From the NCBI RefSeq assembly GCF_014930455.1, contig NZ_JAAIYO010000017.1, positions 115,023 to 179,022 on the forward strand: a DNA stretch of 64,000 bases. The letters run 5' to 3'. The stretch is from Corallococcus soli. Its GTDB lineage: Bacteria; Myxococcota; Myxococcia; Myxococcales; Myxococcaceae. The first letter of the stretch is position 1. Each line of letters begins with the position of its first letter. The notes beneath the pieces are model-generated. The model was not told the DNA's origin, made no database searches, and saw only the letters and a list, made by a program, of their open reading frames with translations. Position numbers and translations under genes: made by a program. Of the stretch, positions 30,771-39,744 are shown piece after piece.

Positions 30771-32321
30771 CTACCGGGGCGGGTGGAGCGCGGGGCGCGC
30801 GGCGCTCACGTGCCGCCGACGCATGTCGATGAGGATGTCGTAGTTGCGCGGCTCCGGGGCGACCGGGCCGGCGGCGAAGCGGTAGAGGCCTCCGACGTCC
30901 GGCTCCCGGGGGAAGCGCTCCTTCACGAGCGCCTTGAGCATCTCCTTGGCCACCCACTCCGCGTCCACGGAGACGGAGCCGAACTCGTCCAGGTAGTGGA
31001 AGGGCGCGGTGGAGTCCGCCTGCTTCGCGGTGAGCACGAAGACGCGCGGCCTCTGTGCCGGGACGACGAGGCTCGCGCCCTGCTCCATCAGCGCCAGCTC
31101 CCGCCCCTGGGGCAGGGCGAACAGCTCCAGGGACTGCTCGTGCGCGAGGAGCGCGCTGAAGGCCACGAACCCGCTGAGCAGCAGCGTGGCCGCGCGCGGC
31201 CCGTACCGGGGCCAGACGGTGCCCAGGTTCACCAGCGACGCGGCGAAGAAGACGGCCCACACGCCGGTGAGCGCGTTGAGCGTGCGGTAGGTGGGCCAGC
31301 GCTCGCCAGCGAGGAAGCCCGCCGAGTACGCCGCCGCCGACAGCGTCACCAGCGCCAGCAGCCAGCGCCCCACCCCGGTGAGCCCCGAGCGGCGGCCTTC
31401 CACGCCCACGCCCACGCCCAGCAGCGTCAACGTCAGCGCCACCATGCCCCAGTAGCCGTCCATGTCGCCGGGGGCCTCATTGAGCGCGGACAGGGCGAGC
31501 GCGTTGGGGAACACGTGCGTGAGCGCCCAGAGGGTCTTGTCCACCCAGTGCTTCTCGAAGGAGAACCGGGGTGAGGCCGTGAAGAGGCCCGTGGCGAACG
31601 TCACGCGGGTGATGGCGTAGGCGACCACCAGCCCCACGCCCATCACGACCAGGTGCTTCGCCATCCAGCGCACGGTGTCCTTCAGCGACGCGTCCTTTCG
31701 CGCCACCACCGCCGCCGCCAGCAGCACCGCGTAGAACAGCCCGCTCACCTGGTAGATGAGCGTCGCGGTGGCCATGGCCCCCACCGCCGCCAGCATCCAG
31801 CCCGGCCCCCGCGACGTCCCTTCGTGCGCGTGGCCGATGGCGCGGCGGGCGCACGCGAAGGACACAAGCCCCAGCACCAACGCCACCGCCTGTGGCCAGC
31901 AGATGCTCCAGTTGGCGATGACCTGCGCGGACGGCGTCAGCGTCAGGAACGCCGCGAGCAGGGCCGCGGAGCCCGTCCTCCAGCCCTCCTTGCGCAACAG
32001 CAGGAAGACCGCCGCCGCCAGCGCGCCCAGCCCGGCCACGCCCAGGAGGCGCAGCCCCATCAACCCGTCGATGCCGCCCGCCGCCTTCGCGGACAGCTCC
32101 AGGAGCCAGCCGTACAAGGGGCGGCCCTGTGAGGCGCAGAAGCGGAGGATCTTCCCCGGCTCCTCACGCGCCTCCCTCAGGATGGCGTAGTCGTCACGCA
32201 GGCCGTAGCGGTGGACGACCGCGCTCGAATAGATGAGCCAGGGGAGCAGGAACAGCATCACCACCGTGCCGGGAACCACCAGCGCACGGGGCGTGGGACG
32301 CATCATCAACGGAAAGGCCAT
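30771..32321 (-). CDS. Polytopic membrane protein, GT-C glycosyltransferase-like
   Basis: This protein of about 516 residues has eleven or more hydrophobic segments and, soon after the first one, the motif YGLRDDYAIL followed by GRPLYGWLLE. An acidic pair in the first periplasmic loop is the hallmark of GT-C enzymes such as GtrII-type glucosyltransferases, which move sugars from polyprenyl phosphate to surface glycans. A soluble C-terminal part (about 440-516) contains FHYLDEFGSVSVDAEW. The start is uncertain: ATGs at 32321, 32306 and 32303 all lack good ribosome-binding sites. It stands alone on its strand between the family-B polymerase and the MdcG-like gene. Confidence 0.65.
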   Translation of the reverse strand: MAFPLMMRPTPRALVVPGTVVMLFLLPWLIYSSAVVHRYGLRDDYAILREAREEPGKILRFCASQGRPLYGWLLELSAKAAGGIDGLMGLRLLGVAGLGALAAAVFLLLRKEGWRTGSAALLAAFLTLTPSAQVIANWSICWPQAVALVLGLVSFACARRAIGHAHEGTSRGPGWMLAAVGAMATATLIYQVSGLFYAVLLAAAVVARKDASLKDTVRWMAKHLVVMGVGLVVAYAITRVTFATGLFTASPRFSFEKHWVDKTLWALTHVFPNALALSALNEAPGDMDGYWGMVALTLTLLGVGVGVEGRRSGLTGVGRWLLALVTLSAAAYSAGFLAGERWPTYRTLNALTGVWAVFFAASLVNLGTVWPRYGPRAATLLLSGFVAFSALLAHEQSLELFALPQGRELALMEQGASLVVPAQRPRVFVLTAKQADSTAPFHYLDEFGSVSVDAEWVAKEMLKALVKERFPREPDVGGLYRFAAGPVAPEPRNYDILIDMRRRHVSAARPALHPPR

Positions 32322-32423
32322 CGCGGTTGACGGACTGTAGCAGGGCCCTCCCCACGACTCCCGGAGGAACCGGGACACGGCAGCGTTCCAGCGCCACTGA
32401 GAAGCGCGGTGTTCCAAGGACTT

Positions 32424-34955
32424 TCATGCGGCGGTGTCCGGGTTCGCGGAGGCTTCTCCAAACTCCGGTCCCCTGGGTTCGCGCAGCACGGTGAGCACGG
32501 GGCGCGCTTCGGCCAGGGAGGGCGTGAAGAGCGAGGGCTGGTCGGGATCCGCGAACACGGTGGCGAAGTCCTCCGCCGTGAGGCCTCGCGCGAGCCGCGC
32601 CGCGAAGGAGTCCTTGAGCAGGCGCACGTAGTATTCGACGTCGTAGTCGCGCGGGTCGTCGCCGGCAGGGGAGCCGACCGCGAGCCGGGCCGCGGGTTCG
32701 CCCTCCTCCGCGTCCGGCTCCACGAGCAGGCCCGCGCGGCCTCCGCTGGCGCGGTAGATGCGCACGCGCTCGCCCACGGCCCAGCGGTCGCGGCCGTTGG
32801 TGAGCAGCGCTTCGTAGGACAGCTCACGCCGCTGCTTGCGCGTGGCCAGGTACTGCGCGGGCGACTTCGTCAGCCGCACCTGGGCCGTCACCTCGAAGGT
32901 GGGCACCTGCCGCCGCCGCAGCGCCATCACCGCGTCCACCCAGGTGTCCCGCACGGCGCGCACGTCCCCGGCCAGCAGGTCCTGGATGGCGCGGCGCAGG
33001 AAGTGCTCGCCATAGGGCTCCGCGCGGCTGGAGCGGAACGCCACGCCGCGCAGGAGCAGCGGCCCCGCGTAGGGGCGCAGCGCGTAGTTCTTCGGCTCGT
33101 GCGACAGCATGGAGGCGTAGCGCCCGTCGAACTCCAGCCGCACGCGGGGCGGCAGCAGGGCCGCGACCTCCGACACCACGCGGCGCTCGTCGGCCTCCGT
33201 CCACGCCTCCGGCACCGCGAAGTAGACGCCGTCCGTGTCCGCCTCCAGCAGCGTCACGCCCCGGCCCGCCAGCTCCCGGCACAGCAGGCCCAGCACCTCG
33301 CGTCCGTGCCGCGTCACCTCGTTGGCGGCGTGCACGTCGGAGAAGCGCGTGAGGCCCACCGCGCCCAGGTAGCCGTAGGCGGAGTTGATGACGATCTTCA
33401 TCGCCGCGGAGAGCGCCTCGTGCGTGTGGCGCTCCGGCGAGCCGGGCGGGGCCAGCTTCGCCTTCGCCTTGGCGTCCAGCCGCTGATCCACCAGCCGGTC
33501 CACCAGCGCGAGCAGCACGTTCAGCCGGTCGCGCTTCGGTCCAATCCGGTACTGGCGCATGAGCGACGGGTAGAGGCTGGCCACGTCCGCCTTCACCACG
33601 TGGTGCGCGACGCCGGTGGCGAACAGGTGCAGCGCCGCGCCGCTGTGGGACGTGCCGTCGCCGGACTCGTGCGCCGGGAGCGCCGCGCCCTCGCGCAGGT
33701 AGGCGCGCACCATCAGCGGATCCAGCACGCCGGTGGCCGGGCCCGCGTCCGCCAGCCGCTCGTACCGCCGGGGCGCCATGCGCGCGAGCGCGAACGCCGC
33801 GCCACCCAGCAGGTGCGCGAGCCCCGCGGCCTCCGTCACGTCGTCGCGCGCGTAGCGGCGCACCCGCTCCGGGTCCTTGCCGAACACCTCGTACACGCGC
33901 GCGCCGGGGATGAGCTCGCGCTCGGGCCCGGACAGCCCCAGGTGCCGTGCCACCACCTTGAGGCCGTGGCCGGGCAGGTCGCGCGCGGAGAAGTCGTGCC
34001 GGCGCACGGCGTCCAGCGTGTCGATGAACTCGCGCCCCGGGACGGTGTAGCGCGCGCGGCGCATGGCGTCCGCCTCGCGGCCTCCGGGCCCATGTCCCAG
34101 CGCGGCGCCCCGGGCGGAGGGCCGGTGGCGCAAGCCCGGCAGCCCCGCGCGGCCCAGCGCCAGCGGCACGTTCAGCTGCTTCGCGCGCTGGTCCAGGAAC
34201 GGCAGGTCGAAGCCGTGCAGGTTGTGGTTCTCCACCACGTCCGGGTCCGCCTCCCGGATGCGCGCGACCAGCCGGCGCAGCAGGTCCGCCTCCCCCGCGT
34301 CGCCGTCCTGCGTCACCTCCAGCGTCTCCGTGCGGCCTTCGGGGTCCCTCAGCGCGACGAGGAAGATGCGGTCCTTCGCGGGATTGAGGCCGGTGGTCTC
34401 CAGGTCGAACTGGAGGCGGCGCAGGTCGTCGAAGACGAGGTCGCGGAAGTACGTGCGCCCGGTGGCGACCAGGTATTGCTCCTCCGGGGGCAGCACCAGC
34501 ACCGCGTGGGGGCCCAGGTCCCGCAGGTGCCCCACGCGCTGGCCCAGCCGCGACGACGCGCCCCGGAGCACCGCGGCCCCCAGCGCCCGGCCGTCGTCCG
34601 CGCTCACCTGATAGCGCAGCGCGCCTGGCCCCTCCAGCTCGCGGAACGTCACCGCGCCCGCCGGGGCCCGCGCCCCTTCCGGCTGGAGCGCCGGGCCCAG
34701 GTGCTCCAGGTCCTGGAGCGACGCGAGCAGCAGCCAGGGCCGGTAGCGCGCGTCCTCGCGAAGCCTCACGGAGGTGCCCGGCTGGCGCTTCCACACGAAG
34801 GCGCGCCCGTCCGGCTCCGCCCACACGGACACGATGCCCGGCGTGGGGTCCCAGCCCCACAGCCACGCGTCCTCCTTCGGATGGGCCGGGGGCGGTGGGG
34901 CCATGGGGACGGGTTCGGGTCGCGGCGGGATGCGCGCGGCGCTCCCGGTGCTCAT
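32424..34955 (-). CDS. Family-B DNA polymerase (Pol II-like) with 3'-5' exonuclease
   Basis: This 843-residue polymerase has all three exonuclease motifs (FDLETTGL; NHNLHGFDLPF; YARDD) and the polymerase motifs A (KADVASLYPSLM), B (KIVINSAYGYLG) and C (EADTDGVYF), plus a KNYAL block. Motif C reads DTDG rather than the DTDS of E. coli Pol II. Proteins of this kind occur in several myxobacteria and deltaproteobacteria besides the replicative DnaE, and are presumed to act in repair or restart. I chose the ATG at 34955; a GTG/ATG pair at 35030 would add 25 residues of no evident homology. It is divergent from the WYL regulator. Confidence 0.88.
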   Translation of the reverse strand: MSTGSAARIPPRPEPVPMAPPPPAHPKEDAWLWGWDPTPGIVSVWAEPDGRAFVWKRQPGTSVRLREDARYRPWLLLASLQDLEHLGPALQPEGARAPAGAVTFRELEGPGALRYQVSADDGRALGAAVLRGASSRLGQRVGHLRDLGPHAVLVLPPEEQYLVATGRTYFRDLVFDDLRRLQFDLETTGLNPAKDRIFLVALRDPEGRTETLEVTQDGDAGEADLLRRLVARIREADPDVVENHNLHGFDLPFLDQRAKQLNVPLALGRAGLPGLRHRPSARGAALGHGPGGREADAMRRARYTVPGREFIDTLDAVRRHDFSARDLPGHGLKVVARHLGLSGPERELIPGARVYEVFGKDPERVRRYARDDVTEAAGLAHLLGGAAFALARMAPRRYERLADAGPATGVLDPLMVRAYLREGAALPAHESGDGTSHSGAALHLFATGVAHHVVKADVASLYPSLMRQYRIGPKRDRLNVLLALVDRLVDQRLDAKAKAKLAPPGSPERHTHEALSAAMKIVINSAYGYLGAVGLTRFSDVHAANEVTRHGREVLGLLCRELAGRGVTLLEADTDGVYFAVPEAWTEADERRVVSEVAALLPPRVRLEFDGRYASMLSHEPKNYALRPYAGPLLLRGVAFRSSRAEPYGEHFLRRAIQDLLAGDVRAVRDTWVDAVMALRRRQVPTFEVTAQVRLTKSPAQYLATRKQRRELSYEALLTNGRDRWAVGERVRIYRASGGRAGLLVEPDAEEGEPAARLAVGSPAGDDPRDYDVEYYVRLLKDSFAARLARGLTAEDFATVFADPDQPSLFTPSLAEARPVLTVLREPRGPEFGEASANPDTAA

Positions 34956-35091
34956 AGGCGCGCCGGTGCCGGATTCGCAAGGGCGGGTGGCGCAGGGCGC
35001 GACGGCGCTGTCGAAGGGGCTTCGCATCACGGAGGCTCGGCCCGCAGCTTGAGGCCCCCGGCTGACAGCGGTATGTCAGGATACCCGGACC

Positions 35092-35724
35092 ATGCAGCGC
35101 ACCGAGCGACTCTTCGCCCTCGCGGAGTACCTGAGGGGCCGCCGCACCGGCGTCACCGCGGAGGTGCTGGCGGAGCGCTTCGGCGTGACGGTGCGGACCA
35201 TCTACCGCGACCTGGACACGCTGCGCGCCGCGTCCCTCCCGGTGGGAGCGGAGCGGGGCCGGGGCGGGGGCTATGCGTTGGACCGCAGCTACAGCCTGCC
35301 GCCGGTGAACTTCACCGCGCGCGAGGCGGCGCTCATCGTGGCGCTGGGCCGCTTCGCCATCGACATGCGGCTGCTGCCCTTCACGGGGACGCTGGAGTCG
35401 GCGCTCGACAAGGTGCGCTCGGCCCTGTCCACGTCCGCGCAGCGGGAGCTGCTGGAGCGGCTGCGGGAGCTGACGTTCCTGGGCGTGCCGTCGCTGCCCA
35501 CGCGCAAGCCCGTGCGCGAGGCGCTGGAGCGCGCGTGGTTCGAACGCCAGCCGCTGCGCATCACCTACGTGGACGGCAACTACCTGGAGACGGTGCGCGA
35601 GGTGCGCATCGAGTCCGTGGTGATGGACCGGCACGAGACGCGGCTGGACGCGGTGGACCTCGCGTCCGGTGAACGGCGCCACTTCCGGTTGGACCGCATC
35701 ACCCGCGCGGAGGCCCTGGGGTGA
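35092..35724 (+). CDS. DeoR/YafY-type HTH regulator with short WYL-like domain
   Basis: This 210-residue regulator has an N-terminal winged HTH (ERLFALAEYLRGRR, TAEVLAERFGVTVRTIYRDLDTL) and a WYL-like region: ITYVDGNYLETVREVRIESVV and the ending RHFRLDRITRAEAL. It is shorter than typical YafY proteins (about 310 residues) and lacks the C-terminal WCX extension. It is divergent from the family-B polymerase gene, with 136 bases between the chosen starts, so it may control that gene in response to DNA damage or a ligand; this is only a positional inference. Confidence 0.82.
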   Translation: MQRTERLFALAEYLRGRRTGVTAEVLAERFGVTVRTIYRDLDTLRAASLPVGAERGRGGGYALDRSYSLPPVNFTAREAALIVALGRFAIDMRLLPFTGTLESALDKVRSALSTSAQRELLERLRELTFLGVPSLPTRKPVREALERAWFERQPLRITYVDGNYLETVREVRIESVVMDRHETRLDAVDLASGERRHFRLDRITRAEALG

Positions 35725-35728
35725 GACC

Positions 35729-35757
35729 GCGGGCCCCTGCTTCGGGGCCGGGCCCGC
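35729..35757. terminator. GC-rich hairpin between convergent genes
   Basis: An 8-bp stem (GCGGGCCC at 35729-35736 with 35750-35757) with a 13-nt loop lies between the regulator and the tail-collar gene. No T-run follows on either strand. Confidence 0.4.
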
Positions 35758-35769
35758 CGCGGACACGCC

Positions 35770-36294
35770 TCAGCCGCGCGAGGGGAAGATGCCTTCCATC
35801 GCGATGATGAAGTTCACGCAGGTGTATGGGTTCATGATGGGCACCGGCTGGCCGCCGCCAGCGATGCCCACGGCCTGGGGGCCCATCACCGTATTGGGCG
35901 TCGTGTTGTAGGGGGTCGGCGTGCTGCCGGGAGGATAGGCGGCGAGGTACGCGCCCTCCGGGCTCTCCGCGTTGCCCTCCTGCATGTTGGCCATCAGCGG
36001 GTGGGTGTGCGCGGGCATCTGCGTCGAGATGAGGGTCACGGCCTGCGTGCCGGCAGCCTCGCCCAGGGTGTGCGGCGTCAGGCCGGGGCCCTGGCCGGGC
36101 TGCATGGGGAAGCGGCCGCGCAGGTCCGGCAGCGCGAACGTCGTCGTGCCGTTGCCGCCGTAGGTCGTGCCCAGGATGGCGAAGAGGGCCTGGTTCTGCG
36201 CGATGGGCAGCAGCGCGCCGTTGCAGAGCGCCCAGCCGCGAGGTGCGAAGTCGCCTCCGAACATGATGATTTGACCGAGGTACGGTTCAGACAT
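35770..36294 (-). CDS. Tail-collar domain protein (microcystin-dependent protein family)
   Basis: This 174-residue protein has the phage tail-collar/Mdp signature: MFGGDFAPRGWALCNGALLPI, FAILGTTYGGNGTTTFALPDLRGRFPM and MPAHTHPL, then a short variable part and the end CVNFIIAMEGIFP. Such proteins form beta-rich trimeric tips on phage tails or tail-like structures. No other phage gene is nearby, so this is a stand-alone member, as in many free-living bacteria. The ATG at 36294 has AGAGGG 4-5 bases upstream. It is divergent from the collagen-like lipoprotein gene, with 179 bases between them. Confidence 0.87.
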   Translation of the reverse strand: MSEPYLGQIIMFGGDFAPRGWALCNGALLPIAQNQALFAILGTTYGGNGTTTFALPDLRGRFPMQPGQGPGLTPHTLGEAAGTQAVTLISTQMPAHTHPLMANMQEGNAESPEGAYLAAYPPGSTPTPYNTTPNTVMGPQAVGIAGGGQPVPIMNPYTCVNFIIAMEGIFPSRG

Positions 36295-36473
36295 GGTTCC
36301 CTCTGGGTGGGTGTTGGGCGTCGAACAGAACATGCCTCGACTGCCTGAAGAAAGGTCGTGGCGCGTCATTCACGAATCCGACCTGGGGTGTGCGATGCTT
36401 CACATGGCGTGAAGGCGTTTCCTCCTACGCTGCACGTCGCCGCACCGCCTGCTGTTGGGGAAGGACCCAATTC

Positions 36474-38117
36474 ATGTCATTTCGATCCTTCGTGCCCCTC
36501 CGTGGGGAGTTCTCGGGCTTCCGTGTGTTGTCGCTCTGCGCGACCTTGATGGTGTCCGCTTGCACGGGCCAGACGGGAGATGGGCCCGCCGGCCCCGAGG
36601 GTCCTCCGGGAGCGACGGGCCCCGCCGGAGCGATGGGCCCCGCGGGCGAGAAGGGCGAGCCGGGCGAGATCGGTCCGCAGGGCCCGGCGGGTGAGCCGGG
36701 TCCCGGCGGAGGGGAGCAAGGACCGCAGGGCGTCCCGGGCCCCACGGGCCCTGCCGGCGCGACGGGAGCACAGGGAGCGCAGGGTGCCATGGGCCCGATG
36801 GGTCCGATGGGGCCCCTCGGTCCGCAGGGCATCGCGGGTCCCACGGGGCCTGCCGGCGCCAAGGGTGACACGGGCGCTGCTGGCGCGAAGGGGGACAAGG
36901 GCGACACGGGCGCGGCGGGTGCCGCCGGTGCGAAGGGTGACACGGGCGCTGCTGGCGCGAAGGGGGACAAGGGTGACACGGGCGCGGCGGGCGCTGCCGG
37001 TGCGAAGGGTGACAAGGGCGACCCGGGAGCGGTCGGCGCGGTCGGCGCGGCGGGGCCCGCTGGAGCGCCGGGTGCCACGGGGCCTGCTGGAACGCCAGGC
37101 GCCACGGGGCCCGCCGGAACGCCAGGCGCCACGGGGCTTCAGGGGCCGCAAGGGCCGCAGGGGCCGCAAGGCGCGTCGGGCACGCAGGGGCTCTATGGCG
37201 ACGGTTCCGCGGGCGCGTTCAACGTGGGCTCCGGCCAGACGGTGGACCTCACCACCCCCACGGGGGTCTCCCAGCTTCCGGCGGGCTTCAACCTCCAGTT
37301 CAGCAGCATCACCATCACGGGCAACCTCATCGTGCCCAGCGGCACGGTGCTGCGCTCCTCGGGTGACATCACCGTGAGCGGGACGCTCACCGTGCGTCCG
37401 GGGGCGGAGGACCTGGGCGGCGGTGAGGCTCCCACCGGCGTCGCCCGGACGGCGGCGGGTTCGTACAGCGGTGGCGTGGGGCTCGCGTCGTTCCAGGGCG
37501 CCCAGGTCCGGCGGGTCCAGAACGCGTCCGGTGGGGCGGGTGCCCGCCTCTACGCGGGCGCGGACGCGGACGGTGGCGCCGGTGGTGGCGCGGTGATGCT
37601 GGCCGCGCGGGGCAACGTGCGCATCGTTGTCGGTGGCGCCATCAACGCGAACGGGGCCAATGGCGTGAACCCCCAGACGGCGGGCCAGTCCATCGTGGGG
37701 ACGGGCGGTGGCGGTGGCGGCGTCGTCCTGGTGGCGGCGAAGGGGAACATCACGCTGGGCGGCATCATCCGCGCGCAGGGTGGCAATGGCGCCAACGGCT
37801 TCAACGGCAACAACGGCACGGGTGAGGGCGGTGGCGGCGGCGGTGGCGGTGGCATCGTCCACTTCATCGCTTCCGCGACCCCCAGCGTGACGGGGACCGT
37901 GGTGGTGACAGGCGGTGGGGCGGGGGGCAACGCGGCATCAGCGCCGACGGGGGGCAGCATCCTCACGGCGGGCGGCGGCGGAGGCAGCGGTGGATCGGGA
38001 GGCAATGGCGGCGGCATCATCCCGGGCACGGCCACGAACGGGAACGCCAGCGCGGGCACGGGCGGCTACTTCCTCCAGACGGTCGCCCCCGAGCCGGAGT
38101 CGCTGCTGGGCCTGTAG
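36474..38117 (+). CDS. Collagen-like (Gly-X-Y) repeat lipoprotein
   Basis: This 547-residue lipoprotein has a signal with the lipobox LMVSAC. Residues about 38-240 are an uninterrupted run of Gly-X-Y triplets rich in Pro, Ala and Lys-Gly-Asp ([15 protein letters not shown]), which should form a collagen-type triple helix. The C-terminal part (about 245-547) has beta-strand units ([20 protein letters not shown]) and glycine-rich stretches ([18 protein letters not shown]), suggesting a trimeric beta-rich head. The start is the ATG at 36474 with AAGGA upstream. The protein probably projects from the cell surface; its partner is unknown. The run of triplets is encoded partly by tandem DNA repeats. 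Confidence 0.88.
   Translation: MSFRSFVPLRGEFSGFRVLSLCATLMVSACTGQTGDGPAGPEGPPGATGPAGAMGPAGEKGEPGEIGPQGPAGEPGPGGGEQGPQGVPGPTGPAGATGAQGAQGAMGPMGPMGPLGPQGIAGPTGPAGAKGDTGAAGAKGDKGDTGAAGAAGAKGDTGAAGAKGDKGDTGAAGAAGAKGDKGDPGAVGAVGAAGPAGAPGATGPAGTPGATGPAGTPGATGLQGPQGPQGPQGASGTQGLYGDGSAGAFNVGSGQTVDLTTPTGVSQLPAGFNLQFSSITITGNLIVPSGTVLRSSGDITVSGTLTVRPGAEDLGGGEAPTGVARTAAGSYSGGVGLASFQGAQVRRVQNASGGAGARLYAGADADGGAGGGAVMLAARGNVRIVVGGAINANGANGVNPQTAGQSIVGTGGGGGGVVLVAAKGNITLGGIIRAQGGNGANGFNGNNGTGEGGGGGGGGGIVHFIASATPSVTGTVVVTGGGAGGNAASAPTGGSILTAGGGGGSGGSGGNGGGIIPGTATNGNASAGTGGYFLQTVAPEPESLLGL
36861..37004 (+). repeat. Tandem 72-bp repeat inside the collagen-like gene
   Basis: Two copies (36861-36932 and 36933-37004) differ at only three positions and encode eight Gly-X-Y triplets each; a partial third copy begins at 37005. 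Copy number is likely to vary by slippage without frameshift. Confidence 0.85.
37052..37132 (+). repeat. Tandem 27-bp repeat inside the collagen-like gene
   Basis: Three consecutive units starting at 37052, 37079 and 37106 each encode nine residues of the type GPAGTPGAT. They lie just downstream of the 72-bp array in the same reading frame. Confidence 0.8.
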
Positions 38118-38131
38118 TCGATGGGGCCTAC

Positions 38132-38164
38132 CCGGAGCCGGCCTTCACCCGGGGCCGGTTCCGG
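38132..38164. terminator. 12-bp stem-loop between convergent genes
   Basis: Arms at 38132-38143 and 38153-38164 pair along 12 bp with one G-T wobble, with a 9-nt loop. The stem overlaps the last codons of the acetyltransferase gene. No T-run is present, but stability and place suggest bidirectional termination. Confidence 0.5.
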
Positions 38165-38666
38165 AGTCGCCCTCCGGCGCCCGCCAATGCAGCTCCAGGT
38201 ACGGTGACGCCGGGTCGCTCCCTGGCACGGGCAGGAACCCGTGCCGGGTGTAGAGCCGCAGCGCCGGATTGTCGCGCGTGACGTTCAGCCGCACGGGCAC
38301 GCGCGCCCGGGCTGCCTCCTCCTGAATCGCGCACAGCAACCGCGTGCCCAGCCCCTGGCCCCGGTGCGAGGGCAGCAGGGCCATGTCCACCAACAGCGTC
38401 TCCGCCTGCGTGCGCACCAGCCACTGGCGGCCCACGGGCGCTCCGTCCACCTCGATGAGGGCGTGGCCCTCCGGGGCGTAGAGGGCGGCGTAGTGACGCG
38501 CCTGGGCCTGATACTGCGTGCGCAGGAAGATCTCCTGCTGCGCCGGGTTCCAGCCCCAGGCGGCCAGCTCCTGGGCGCGCGTGCTCGCGTAGAGCGTGAA
38601 GAGGAAGCCGTCGTCCCCAGGTGTGACGGGCCGCAAGTGGGGTGCGAAGGGCGCGGGAGTCGTCAC
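38145..38666 (-). CDS. GNAT-family acetyltransferase
   Basis: This 173-residue enzyme has the GNAT acetyl-CoA motif LLPSHRGQGLGTRLL and the later NPALRLYTRHGF block. It would transfer acetyl from acetyl-CoA to an amine; the substrate is not apparent. I chose the GTG at 38666 (VTTPAPFAPHLRPVT), which has AAGGAAGGG upstream; an ATG 84 bases earlier would add an unlikely Arg/Cys-rich leader. Confidence 0.8.
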   Translation of the reverse strand: MTTPAPFAPHLRPVTPGDDGFLFTLYASTRAQELAAWGWNPAQQEIFLRTQYQAQARHYAALYAPEGHALIEVDGAPVGRQWLVRTQAETLLVDMALLPSHRGQGLGTRLLCAIQEEAARARVPVRLNVTRDNPALRLYTRHGFLPVPGSDPASPYLELHWRAPEGDSGTGPG

Positions 38667-38994
38667 GGAGCAGGCCCTTCCTTGAGTGCACGCCAGGACA
38701 TCCGGCGCGTGGGTAGGGGAACCGTATCCCCTCCGGACGCTGCAAGGCACATCGCGCGCCCTCCATCATGAGCCTTGCAGGCCGCTGACCGCCGGGATGC
38801 TGGGGCTTCGTGGTCCCCGCATGCATCGGCGGTGGTGATCCGAACGCGCAACTCCGCCCTCTGGCCCGGCACCACCACTACCTCCTTCCGACGGTGCGTG
38901 GAGCACTTCGACCCCGCCGACTACATCACCTCCGCCCGCCTGTCCGTGGGAGGGCACGCCCGGGACTCCTGGCTGAGCCGTCCCATGCGGTGCC
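38667..38994. other. Intergenic stretch with a possible gene remnant
   Basis: These 328 bases hold no complete gene. On the plus strand, roughly 38832-38985, one frame reads VIRTRNSALWPGTTTTSF then ADYITSARLSVGG, which has the texture of a real beta-rich protein but has no start, ribosome-binding site or continuation, since the frame runs into the next gene's antisense. It may be a decayed fragment or chance. Confidence 0.25.
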
Positions 38995-39534
38995 TCAGGC
39001 CTTCTTCTTCGCGCGCCGGGTCGCGGGCTTGCGCGAGGAGGTGGAAGGCGTGCCCTTCTTCGCCCTCGCGCGGCGGGCCGCCGCCACGGTCCGCGTCTTC
39101 TTTCCCCCGGTGCGCTTCGCCGCCACGGCGGTGCGAGTCTTCCTCACGCCGCCGCGCTTCGCCGCCGGACCCGAGCGCTCCTTCGCCGCGTGGTAGCGCT
39201 CCAGCAGCCGGGCCCCCTTGTCCGCGAGCTTCTTCGCCCCGTTGGTGTCGCGCGGCACCGGCTCTCCCCAGGCACGGGCGGACAATGCCAGTCGCGTGGG
39301 TTTGCCCTTCGCATCCACCATGGGGCCTCGGGGATGGGTGAAGTGGCGGCGCAGAAAGCTGCCCTTGCGGCGCATCTTCTCCGGCGTGTCTGCCTTGCCC
39401 TTCACGCCCGGCTTGAGGTTCGCGCCTTCCTTGTCATGGAACCAGGCGCGGCCCGCATCGGTCAGTCCGCCCTGGGGGTCCTTCAGCGTCCGGCCGCGGG
39501 TGACGCGCTTGCGGACAGGGGAACGGGTCGGCAT
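38995..39534 (-). CDS. DUF6321-type protein with histone-like Lys/Arg tail
   Basis: This 179-residue basic protein has an N-terminal domain with the DUF6321 pattern (GGLTDAGRAWFHDKEGANLKPG, RRKGSFLRRHFTHP, PTRLALSARAWGEPVP) followed by a tail (about 120-179) very rich in Lys, Arg and Ala (KRTGGKKTRTVAAARRARAKK). The tail resembles that of bacterial histone H1-like proteins and should bind nucleic acid. The head domain is found in proteobacteria and phages without assigned function. It has its own transcript, divergent from the lipoxygenase gene. Confidence 0.75.
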   Translation of the reverse strand: MPTRSPVRKRVTRGRTLKDPQGGLTDAGRAWFHDKEGANLKPGVKGKADTPEKMRRKGSFLRRHFTHPRGPMVDAKGKPTRLALSARAWGEPVPRDTNGAKKLADKGARLLERYHAAKERSGPAAKRGGVRKTRTAVAAKRTGGKKTRTVAAARRARAKKGTPSTSSRKPATRRAKKKA

Positions 39535-39744
39535 CGGCTCTCCTCCTCATGAGGCATGGGCCCGGGTGGGCTCCACGGAAGAAGAGGTAGGTCTTCCCGA
39601 CAGCGATGGCACGACGCCCCCAGGGGCCTCCCTGCCTGCCCCCCTTCCCGGCGGTGTCTGGTTTGGGAAAGAATGGCCGCGCCTCCTCCGGAGCGCGGCC
39701 CCGCCCTGGATTCCACCCGCTGTCTGGGCGAACGCGCCCATGGA

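Noticed and set aside
36861..37132. Short tandem repeats resembling a CRISPR array
   Set aside because: Repeats are contiguous, without spacers, in frame, and encode Gly-X-Y triplets.
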